Shown in pieces: positions 37,540 through 48,249 of a stretch of 64,000 nt of DNA. How positions within the stretch are numbered: the stretch's first letter is position 1; each line of letters starts with the position of its first letter. Made by a program: the position numbers and the translations under genes. The stretch comes from Cheilinus undulatus (lineage: Eukaryota; Chordata; Actinopteri; Labriformes; Labridae). Location of the stretch: assembly GCF_018320785.1 (NCBI RefSeq), contig NC_054882.1:23998719-24062718 (forward strand), written 5' to 3'. Under the pieces are notes generated by a model. It was not told where the DNA came from and ran no database searches. It saw only the letters and a list, made by a program, of their open reading frames with translations.

Positions 37540-39171
37540 AAAATATTTTTTTCACCAAAGCGTTCTGCAGCAATTTCAAGAAACTTTTTCATATCTTGCA
37601 TCAGAAAATTTTACATTTTGTTGTGGAAAATTTTCAGAAAAAGGCATCAGAATTTTTGAGTAAATTAAGAAAATTCAAGTCAATTTCAGTCAAATTTGTT
37701 TTCCTGAGAATTTGCTGAAATTTACAAAAACAGGTCAACACTTCTGGAAAATATGGGTTAGACATTTTCAGAAGCTATTAGAGGAAACTTTGAAACATTT
37801 TACAGAATCCTTCCAAATCTTTGTGATAGTCTCTGGAAACAAGTCAAAATTCTTTAAATATGTAAGGGGAAAGTCATGAATTTTGGAGTTTTGTTAAAAA
37901 TGTGAAACTCTGATAGGAAATTTTCACAAGTTTTCACAAGAAACTGTGGAAGCTTTTTCTAGAATTATCAGGAACTTTGTTGTTCTTTTTAAAAAATCTT
38001 TAATAAATCTTTTGTACATTTTTTTTTCTAGCGAAAAAAATGACCAATTCTGTCAAAAAATGTTGGGACATTTTGATTGGAAATATTGCAAAACTCCCAA
38101 GAAATTTTGAAATCTTTAGTCAGATATTTTTCTGAAACTTTTGTGATTATCCCTGGACATTGTTATCAAAATTCTTAAAATCCTTTGGGGGGAAGAATCT
38201 TGAACTTTTGGGAAATTCTGTCAAAATTTTGTTGGGGGTCTCATCAAAAATTTTTGGAAACATTTTTTGGAATTCTTTTAAACTTTTGTCAGATTTGTTC
38301 AAAACCTTCAGTGGTTATTCTTGTAAAAATTGATAAAGATATTCATTAATCTTTGTTAAAAAAAAAAAGAAATTGGAAACTTAAAGAAATTTTAAAAATC
38401 TCTGAGATATTATTTGTAAAAATGCATTAAAATAACTGTTGGAAACTTTAAACAGAAATATCTAAAACAGTTTACTATAAAACTTGGAATATTTTGTTTG
38501 ACTTTTATCGAAACTTTTGTGAAAATCTCTGTAAAATTTAGTAAAAATCCCTAAATGCTTTGGAGGAAAGAGTCTTGAATTTTGGGGAAATTCTGTCAAA
38601 AATTTGTTTGAACTCTCATCAGAAATGTTTTGAAAACTTATTTGTAGGTAATTTTTAAAATTCCAGTCAGAATTGTTCAAAATCTTTTCTGACTGTCTCT
38701 GGAAACTTGAATCAGTATTCTTTGAATTCGTTAGGAGAAAATCATAGTTTTCTTTGACAAATTTTGTTACAAGTTTGTTGAAAAACTTTTACAGTAAATT
38801 CTCCCAAACTTTCACTGGAAATCATCGAAACTTTTCAGGAACTTTGTTGTTCATTTTTCAAAATTTTGATAAACTAGAAAAAAAATCTTTTGGGATTGTT
38901 TTTATGGTACAATCTCTGTCGAGGATTAGACATTTTAATCAGAAAGATTTTAAAGTGCTCACTGAAAAATTTGAAATCTTTTGTCAGTTTTTCTGAAACT
39001 TTACTCACAATTCATTCAATCTTTTTGGGGGAGAATCTTGAATTTTTGGGAAATTCTGTCAAAAATTTGTCCAAGACTCTCGTCAGAAATTTTTAGAAAA
39101 TTTCACTGGAGTTTTTTGAAAGTTGTGTGGGAATTTTTGTAAACATTGATCAAAATACTCATTATTCTTTC

Positions 39172-39206
<35 letters not shown>

Positions 39207-39240
39207 AATTTTTGGAGAATCTTGCTGAAACTTTCACATT
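37540..39240. repeat. Degenerate AT-rich long-unit repeat
   Basis: Blocks of 'cttgaatttttgggaaattc' followed by 'tgtcaaaaatttgt' and 'actctcatcagaaatttttg' recur near 38205, 38572 and 39028, about 365 and 455 bases apart, with a weaker copy near 37870. Other blocks ('caggaactttgttgttc') recur near 37970 and 38838. The array ends in a run of about 25 A at 39180-39205. Plus and minus frames stay open by composition only. Confidence 0.65.
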
Positions 39241-39872
39241 TTTTAAAAGAAATCAATTATTTCCAAAAAGAGCTGGGCACTGAATTTTTTTAAAACAAGT
39301 ATCAACTGTCAGACTTCACTGTCAGTCTAATACACATTTGGTTATAAAAAACAGTGCACAGATTCACCGCTTTAAAGAGATTTCTTTAGAGTGTGTCTAC
39401 ATTATCAAATCAATTGGTGTTTTTTGGGGATTTGTTAACAATGAGAATAATAAATAGTCCAGGTGTTAGCCTCAGGCAGTGCAATTTCATTCTGTTGGGC
39501 ATGACTTTACCAAACCAATATAGTTCTGCATAATGAAAGTCCATTAATTATGCAGAAGAGTTTCATAACATTATAATAGGTTGTTATTGTCTGAGGTGAA
39601 AACACTGAAAGTCAACCCACACCATCGTGTCAGCCATGTTTGGATGTTTCCCATGCCACATTTCCAAACACGTGAGCAACTGCAAGATCACATATTCATG
39701 AGCGCTGACAATAAATCTACTGAAGTTAATACATGACTCAGCTTCACTCGTGCAGAAATCCTGTTAGCAGCCAGACTTTCCACGGTTCCAGCACATCTGA
39801 ATCATGGTGATGTGTTTAAGTAGAAATTAGTAAACGGGTGAGTAGATCACCACTCTCAAGGGGCAATTGGAG

Positions 39873-42800
39873 TCAGGCAACAGCTGAGCTGAGGCGGTGT
39901 ACCTCTGGAGCCTTCCTCTTTATCAGCCTGAGTTGTGGAGAGCCTGATGTCACCTGCACCCCTCTTTCAACCTCCTCAGGGGGCTCTGGAACTGGAGGAG
40001 AGGGAGGTGGAGAGGGCGTGGAGGGTGGGGAGGACTGGGGCGTCAGCGAGAACGTAATGGGAGTGGACTCGGACTCAGAGGGGGAAGGGGTCTGTGACAG
40101 CGAGCTCTTGGAGTCAAACTGGTCCAGCCCCAACACCTCATAGTCAGTCATGTCAAAATCCTTCTCTGTATCATGAAAAGGGTTGACGGAAGGGATAAAC
40201 AATAAGAAAACCTTGCCTTCGGCTTATTGCATTGAGTATTACATCATTTCTGTGTTGTTGCTTTATCTTGGCATACTACTTCAGCCAGCTGGGATTTTAA
40301 AAGTCACAACGTAATGCATTATCATTCTACAGACTACAAAACAGAGGGGAAATGGGATGTTATTGTAAGCTGGAACCAATTTGCTACATAACAAACAAGC
40401 CTTTACATATTAAGCCCATCTGTTCTTCTGCACGATTACATCGGCTTGTTATGTTATGTAATATGATGTCAGGAGAAAACTAAAGCATTTACTTGTCAGC
40501 ATTGTTCAAACTGAGTTAAAAAAATGTGAAGAGAATCTCAACAGACACATTTCTCATAGGAAATATTTTAAATATTCTCAAGAAAGACCAGAATTGGCAA
40601 TAAATTCATTAGGAGAGCTCAATGTCTGTTAAAAAAGATACATACTTTAGACCTTCTGTAATTGTTTCACATGACTTTAGTTTATTTGAGTTTGTTTGTA
40701 AGTCTGTTTGATAGTTTCTCTTTGCTGCCACTTTTTTACAATATTCTAAAAGGACAGATTTAATGAAAGAAACATTTAAAAACTATTAACAAAGAGCAAA
40801 ACCTGCAAGAAATGGAGACCTCAGATTTTTGTTCATGCTTGTTATGTTTGTCAAGTATAGGTACTGAGTATAGATACTGCAGTTTATTTGGAGTTCATCC
40901 CATTTGCACCACCCAGCTGCCATAAATACCTAAAATACAAACGTATACAAATGCACAGCTGCAAATAGTCCTGTACAAATGCACTGCTTCTTTTAACTAT
41001 AACACTAATGGAAATCTCTGTTCTGTATGGACCAATGGGTTTTGGGCTGGGGGTCACAGTTTGGTTGAGGTGTGGAAGTATTTGGGAGTGGACATGTTTG
41101 CATTGGTCTCTAATTTGCTCTGTAGTCAGAAGAAAAACAAATGGATCATGTTGGGCTGTCTCTTTTCATTGTTATATTGGAAAATTAAAGGCAAAAGCCA
41201 AAAACTATCTTTAAATGATAGTGAATTCCTTTACTAATTTTAACAGGCTGAACTGGCTTCCAACAACCAAACACGCCAGACAGACTGTTTCAGATATCAT
41301 CTGCATGGGTTATAATTCACATCGATCTGGGCAACAGTGCTTACACTGTGTTTGGGAGAGGCGGAAAACTCAAGCCATCTCTACACATGTTGACATATGT
41401 GTGCCTCTCAGCAGCCAAGGTCAAGCTCAATGGCATCTTTTTACCCAGGCCTTTTCACTCCTGGTGTTATGCCCGGAGACTATGGTAGTTTTCCAGCCTT
41501 TTGGACATTAATAGCACGACCAGGGGTTTGTGGCAACCCTACTACCCGCTCAGATGATACCCTAAACCGTAAAACCAAACAAAACTGCTCAAAATTTTTC
41601 TTGTTGTTTGTTTTCAAGAGACTGAGATATATTTTTTGTGTAATCATTACTCGTACATCTAAGTTGGGTTAACTTGACTTTTACACGTTAAATATCCCGT
41701 GGAAACTTTTCTATACTTTAAAATTCTGTTTAAATCCAATTCAGAACATGTTTAACCCTTAGAGGTCCACGGCTATTTTGCCATTTTGTTAATTTTCTTT
41801 TGACAAAATCAACCACTCAGAAAATGTATAACATGCTCATGTTTAGTACAATCTTTTTTGGCACTACCTCAACTTTATAAAATAAAAACTATATCTTTTT
41901 TAAGTTTAATTTACTGTATAAGATATAAGGCCTCCAAAAAACAACACCCCACAAAAATTGATTTTTTAAAAATTGCTTTTTGAAACAATATACTGTCATT
42001 TTTAAAAATAAATTACAATATGCTGAAATTATTAAAAAAAAATACTAGTGCCAGTCCTGTTCAGCATGACCCACTGTCTCCTATGTGTAACATTAATTTC
42101 TATATCAAATTAAAATGATCAGATTTCCTGTTTTCCTTGGTCTATTGACATCAAACAAAAACTGAAAGAAAGCTTAAAGATCATGCTTTCCACACGAAGT
42201 GATTGCAATGCAAAATGTGGCTTTGTTTTCATGCTGTCTTGTGATAGAAGTAGTGCATGATGAAATCACGCCAGTGTGATCGGGGACCCATAAGAGCTAT
42301 GTCCTTATGTAAAGCTACATGGTCTTCTTCTTCTGCAGTTTTCCCTTATTTCTACTACATACTTTGATCTTGATTATTAATGCCACACAAGGTGGTCCAA
42401 TTTAGGGGACTACAAATGACATTAAGTGAAAAGTGGACACTGAATCATCCACTGTACATCATGGTCCTTACAGGCAGGACTTCTCTGACTGAGTCAGTAA
42501 CTTCACTCATGGTGCAAAAGTGTATAATTCCCAAAGGCATCCTGGGATCAATAAAAAAAACATTCTTCACAACAAACCTATATAATAATTTCTATCTTTT
42601 ATATTAATTTTTTGTGTGTCATTGTTTCTGTGGACTTATGTTTATTTGGGGTAAGTCACTGTTTTGATTTGGTATATGTGAGAAGAAGGATGTGGGGGAC
42701 GTCTTTATTACTATAAGTTATCACATATGCAAAATAAAAACAATAAAATTGTATCTTCACAAAATCTTAAAACATAACTAATGATATAGCTTATCCTTGA

Positions 42801-45800
42801 AATGAGAACAACCATTAATTTGTGAGCAGCCTTGGGAAGAATAAACTCTGATATAATCAAAAGTTGTGCAGATGTTTCTGTCCAATTAGTCAGCAGAGTC
42901 TAAATTTATCTACAAACAGCTGAGAAAAAAAGGCATCAGATCCTGATAAAAACAAACAACTGTTTTCACATGATGGTACACTGGGAACAAATCCCCCCAG
43001 CTACACGTGAGTTATATCACAGGATGGTTCGCCTGGCAGTCCTTTGAGGCCCCGACCTGCCCCAGACAGGAAGGCAGGACTAAGGTTATGGGGCTGTGCA
43101 GGAAAGCAAGGGTACGAAACAATATCTTTCAGCTCTGACAAGCTTGAACAGGAAGTAGGAAATCTACATCATGATCAGGCGTTGTTGCAGCATTGTAATG
43201 GAGCCATTACAGCTTAGATTTTAAGGTGTTGTGTTACATTTTTTATTACTAAATAGTTCCACTCCTAATGGCTTCCATGCTGCTTGGTGATACCTTAAGC
43301 CTGGGAGATTAAGTCAGTCTCGTTTTGATGCTCTAGACAGAAAAATGTCTGCTCACCCTTGTTGTAGCTCTCTGACTTGCTGCGCATCATAGATCTGGTC
43401 CGATGCTGTGCAGTTGCTGCTGCAGGCTGCTTGGTGCCGGGGGCGGTGTTAACGGGCTCTTCCTGATAGGAAGCGAGGTCCTGCATGCTGAAACTCCTCA
43501 GTCTGTCTGACAGCACCCCTTGGCTCTGGAGAGAGAAACACCGGGTGTTCATTTAGAGTCAGGAGCAATGTGTAATGGAGCATTGATAAAATGGGTTGTG
43601 TCATAAACTTGAACCACAGCTTTAAGATGGAGCGTATCTGAATAATGAAACACAGTACAGCATCTTTCTGATAAGTGACTGGATCGTTAAAAACAAAACT
43701 TCACAAGCATCCTGAAAAACAACATAACAGGCTCAACGACCCCACCCTGTCCCTCTACTGTACCCCCAAGTCAAAACAAAGCAAATGTCCACAGTCTGCA
43801 TTACCTTTGTTGCTGCCATGACAGCAGCTGTGGCAGCAACATTCAACCCTTTTCTCCCAAAATGCACCAGTGTGTCATAGCTTTTGTCCTTTGCTTGGCA
43901 GATATACTCGTCAATATCCTGAAAACAAGAGCAAAAATAACATAAACATCGTGTCCTTCAAAGAGAAGCTCATATACATTGTGTTGACAGTCTGTTCTTA
44001 TAGTTCTCAGCTTGATTCAATTGCCCTCACAAACTAATTTACGGATTTTCTGACTCAGAGGAAAAAGGAAAGGAGGAATACAGGAACAACATGACATTTC
44101 CTGCCTCCCTGTCCTGAACACATCTTTAACAGCTAAAGTGGAAAAGTGAATTGGCACAAGGGCTGTTTTGTTCTCTCGATAGCAGTGAATCCTATTATCC
44201 ACAAAAACAAGCAATCTTATTTTGAGTGAATATTTTCACCAGGGCCTTTCCTTGAATGGCAGAAAGGAAGACGCAACAAAGGAAAAACGTTTCACCTTTT
44301 CTTTTGAGGAAAGCGTGGGATGAACGAACTTCCTGTAGAGAACACTGGAGCCTTTCGTGTACGGGGACAGCAGCCACACCACAAAAGCTATCTTCAGCTC
44401 ATAGTAGAAAGGAAGCCTGCCACAAAAAGCACAATAATGAAACAAAGCGTGATAAAAAACAGCCTTTACACATCGGTGACAGATTGTCATGTGATATAAT
44501 TACAATAAAAGACAAAGAGGTCAACCGTGCCATTTGAGGGGTCTGTATAATAATTAACATAACAGATAGAAGGCCACTTACCAACAAAGAAACATATCTG
44601 TAAACACTTCCACAGCAGTAAATAGGGCAAATATTATCCAATACATCATCCATTTCACCTAGAATGAGATGAAACAGTAAAATGAGCCGCATGCAGCTTT
44701 TTTAAATCATACTTCTGAGGAAACATTTCATATCTAAAAACAACAACCATGTACTCACGTATTCTTTCACATCTTTTGACTTTACAGCTTTATAAGATGA
44801 GTACGCCGGATAGAGTGTACCAAACACTAGTCTGGAGGAGAGAAAATATGATCATCAGTGCCAAAAACAAATGTCTCACAGTACAGAAGCCCTTTGAGGA
44901 TATGCATCTCTATGTTTTAATTTCACTGTTTTCCAGTGATGAATTTTGGTTGTTTGCCTGAGATAGTCACTCATTTATCTTAACTTGAGCAATGCTTGTT
45001 AGCCCTGATATTGCACCATTTACTTGTAAAATCAAATAATAATCATGGGAAAACAAGCCTTGCTACTCTGAGATAATCAAATAAGACAAGATCTCAAGAA
45101 ACAAAACAAATCACAGCTGTTAACAGGAAAATTGAGTAAAATAAAATGCCTTGATGCATGTCTATCACTAGGAAAAAGGTGTACATTGCTGTCAAAAATC
45201 AATTCTAATTGTTTCATTGACGAAACAGGTAAACACATGTTCTTATTAAAAGATCAGCATAATGATTTTAGTTTATATATGCAAACCTAATAGTAACAAC
45301 CTTAGATCAGACAAAGCCTTGCGCCTCAGAGATCTTCAAGACAGTCTGGCTGCAGACAGTTCATCTATGGCCACTTTCACTGACTGTTCATCTCAGATGC
45401 CATATATCTCAAAATGGAAATACATGCTAAAACTTTCTACATTAAATCAGATTAAACTTCTATTTAGAGTTAAGGTAAGGATTAAGATACCAGATGTTAA
45501 AAGTTTAAAACCTGACTTGCAAAGCTTAACTACAAATCATTTAATAAATCTGAGTAAACTGTCTGCTTACAGGGGAAAAAACTTGTCCTACATGAGAACA
45601 TTCTAACCCGGCAAGCGTAGTTTACTGACTCTGTTAGCTGCATATGCTATGTAGCTAACATAGCTACATAGCTACAACTAAGCCCACAAAGCAGCTATGC
45701 AGGCTACGTACCTATATTTTCTCTATAGCTAAGTTAGCTTTAGCTATGTTTGTTAAAGCTCACATTGCTAAAGCTAACTTTGCAATGGGCAACGGAACTA

Positions 45801-48249
45801 TGTAGCTAACAGCAAAGCACAAGACAGGCATGTAAACTAACATAGATACATTATCCACCTAGCTAGGTTAGCTTTAGCTACTTGCTAAAGCTCAAGTTGC
45901 AAAGCTTACTAACCTATCAATAACAGAACTACATAGCTAATATAGCAAAATCTAAGCTTACAAAGCAGCTATGTAAGCCAATGTAGATATGTTATCTACG
46001 TAGATATGTTAGTTTTAGCTACTTATGCTAAAGCTCAAGTTGCTAAAGCTAACTTACCTACTGATAACAGAACTAAATAGCTAACATGGCAAATGCAAAG
46101 CTCACAAAGCAGCTTTGTAGGCGTAGATATGCATCTACGTAGCTATATCAGCTTTAGCTATGTATGCTTAAGCTCACGTTGCTAAAGCTAACTTAGCTTC
46201 TTTGGCTTATGTAATAACGTGTTACATAACCCGTGTAACGATGTTAGTTTTAGCTAAAGCTAACAAAGCTAAAGTGAGCTACTGTTTGTGTAAGTACTTC
46301 TTAAACAGGTTGATACATAATTTAATCCCAGATTATATCTCTGATCTTTTTCTCTGTTTTATTTATAAAAGGTTTCTTAGTCTGCAATGTTTGCAATGTG
46401 GTTATATCATATATGTAACTTCCAGACTTTGTATATAAATAAAGTTGAAAATTGAAAAAAAAAAAAAACTAAGACTGAAAACACTGGGAAGTCAGGGCAC
46501 TCCCTGTCTGACATATAAAGCGTCAGAGATGTATGGTTTGCAGCTATACCCCTCTCAATTTTGGTGTTCTCATATGGGTCCTAGTCCCCAGGGCTTGTTG
46601 TTTTATCCAGACACCTAATTTAAAGAGTTTATTGTCCTTGAAATGGGTGGCCTAGGTTCAAATTCAGAATGCGGCTCCTTTCCTGCATGTCATTCCCCCC
46701 TCTCTTTCCCTAATTTCTGACCCTATCCATTGTCCTGTCTGCCCAATAAAGACATTAAAAGCCCAAAGTAAAAATCTTTTTAAAAGCTCATAAAATTATT
46801 CAATTAAAGCACTGAGTGAGAATAAAGAAGAGTGAAGGTAGAGATTTCGAATAATGCCTTAAAAAGGCAAAATGACTTTTCTGTCCTCATATATCCTTGT
46901 AAAGTGTTAAGAAAACTTAACATGTTTTTCTCCAACATGCAAAGCACATATTTACACAACAAATACTTGTCTGTGAGCTGTCTGATCCTCCATACCTAAG
47001 TCTGTAGTGGCAGGTTGTCAGGTGAGATCAAGGTAAATAAGACAAATATCCCTTCCAGAGGAAATAGATGAACCAAGCTGGACTTTGTCCTGACATATTT
47101 TGCAAAACAAACCTGTCCAATGAGCTGAACTTCTACACGGGAGCTAAAATTAGCATACATGTGTTTTCTCTGAATTTCTGTTGTGTTTACACATGTGATC
47201 CTGGCTGAACAGAGTACAGGGCCCTGCTGAAAGTGCTACAGCCAGGCAACAGCTGTGAGTTCGACCTGATCAAGTTACTGACCCACATCATGTTGCACCT
47301 CTAACAGAGTTCAGAGACACAAGGACACTAAAAATATCATGTGTGGGGTAAAAGCTACACCCTTCACTTTAAGATTGGGTGCAAAATGACCCCATTAAAC
47401 TTCTTGCTGAACGGCTAGAGCTTCCCTCTATTTAGTAGTCCTGCCTTAGCAATAAGATCTTCTGTACTTTTAATTGCCTCACTATTTAGAGATTGGGCCT
47501 GCTGTGGTACAGTCCACACGCTCTGCAATGGCGCTGATTCATACTTTGTGCAGGTAAAAATAGCCATAACTTACACTAATAAACGTTGAATCTATTGTTA
47601 ATTCTCATTCAAATTCCCAGCTTTTAAGCATTAATGCACTCATGCCTAATTACATGACTAAGTCTTACATCGTAACCCGAGAAGGCTGACCCATCCCTTT
47701 TGTTTTTTTTCCAATCTGGGACATCAACAGAGCATATAGCTGCTCTCCTGTTGTTCTGTTACCTCGCCTCACTGTGGCATTTAGCTTTATGGCTGAAAAA
47801 GACGCCTCTGACTCTTGAAGCTGACTCATGTGACCATTTCTTGGAGGGTAATAGATTATTCATCCCGTCACGTCACCTCTTTGTCTGAAATAAAAAAGCC
47901 ACTTGATAAACACAAAGAGTGCATGTCTTCAGACACACAGCAGGTCCACACAGGCCTTACTCAGCGTTTCTAATGTAACAGCAAAGTGCAGTCTTATTCG
48001 GCACGTTTTCTCACAAATTAGCACCTCGACATCTGCTCTCCCTCCACACTGACGTCTGTTTTTGATCCAATATCAGACAAATTTGCGGGGGCATGTAAAG
48101 CGCGCCGCGCATGCACCGCCACAGAGCTGCTCAAACACCCGCACTGAACATGAAGCGATATAAATAATGAATCTACCTGAGAGGAAGCATATGCGAAGTA
48201 ATAATAGAATGACTTACACCACAAGTCTAGAGATGATCCAGGAGACCAT
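39873..48249 (-). CDS. REEP1: REEP1, receptor expression-enhancing protein 1, complete (292 aa)
   Basis: Seven coding exons on the minus strand, in order: 48249-48218, 44831-44759, 44658-44582, 44416-44296, 43918-43805, 43525-43357, 40165-39873 (TGA); 879 nt in frame. [11 protein letters not shown], then [60 protein letters not shown] and [20 protein letters not shown] form the TB2/DP1/HVA22 domain with its two hydrophobic hairpins. [11 protein letters not shown] is the REEP1/2-type motif. The protein bends ER membrane into tubules and links them to microtubules; human mutations cause spastic paraplegia SPG31. MRPL35 on one side and CHMP3 on the other argue for REEP1 rather than REEP2. Human REEP1 (201 aa) ends soon after the SxSES motif; here a further exon adds 97 residues ([14 protein letters not shown], then Pro/Ser-rich). 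Confidence 0.92.
40166..43356 (-). other. REEP1 intron 6
   Basis: 3.2 kb between the last two coding exons. It is AT-rich, with a possible transposon relic near 41750-42300 ('cttagaggtccacgg' to 'ggggacccataagag', loosely inverted), and no exon that I can support. Alternative terminal exons ending the protein early could lie here. Confidence 0.4.
45630..46290. repeat. Minisatellite of about 140-bp units with inverted repeats (REEP1 intron 1)
   Basis: About four to five diverged units begin near 45733, 45870, 46012 and 46150, each opening with 'gttagctttagct' and carrying 'gctaaagct' shortly after. The first has 12-base arms GTTAGCTTTAGC and GCTAAAGCTAAC; the second has 9-base arms around a 5-base loop. 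Units also share 'aacagaactacatagctaa' and 'cacaaagcagctatgtaagc' blocks. Near 46207 the palindrome TTATGTAA...TTACATAA follows. Confidence 0.75.
46425..46468 (+). repeat. A-tailed retroposon-like 3' end
   Basis: An AATAAA at about 46437 is followed by a run of 13 A, which looks like the end of an inserted transcript on the plus strand, antisense to REEP1. The body upstream merges with the minisatellite and I could not assign a family. Confidence 0.4.
46640..46785 (+). repeat. tRNA-derived SINE, 5'-truncated
   Basis: A B-box-like 'ggttcaaattc' near 46652 is followed by the shared body 'ctcctttcctgcatgtcatt' and tail 'aataaagacattaaaagccc'. Same family as the copies at 1140, 49002 and 55518. 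Lies in REEP1 intron 1. Confidence 0.65.

Larger units (their letters stand above)
34653..39872. other. Spacer between MRPL35 and REEP1, probable long REEP1 3' UTR on the right
   Basis: Beyond the MRPL35 3' UTR and the miniature element, 35150-37370 is AT-rich, single-copy-looking sequence that may include a long REEP1 3' UTR (minus strand); candidate minus-strand poly(A) signals (TTTATT on plus) occur near 35740 and 36627. A T-run lies at 36818-36838. 37540-39240 is a degenerate repeat. No coding frame is convincing. Confidence 0.45.

Noticed and set aside
39873-40143. Plus-strand open frame of 101 aa (39838-40143)
   Set aside because: It is the mirror of the REEP1 last exon on the minus strand; the minus frame has splice phase and gene continuity.
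41750-42300. Possible piggyBac-like relic in REEP1 intron 6
   Set aside because: Ends are only loosely inverted and no TTAA duplication could be shown.
45262-45606. Plus-strand 114-aa frame
   Set aside because: No recognisable domain; lies in REEP1 intron 1 antisense beside repeats. Possibly part of an old retroposon but no motif supports it.
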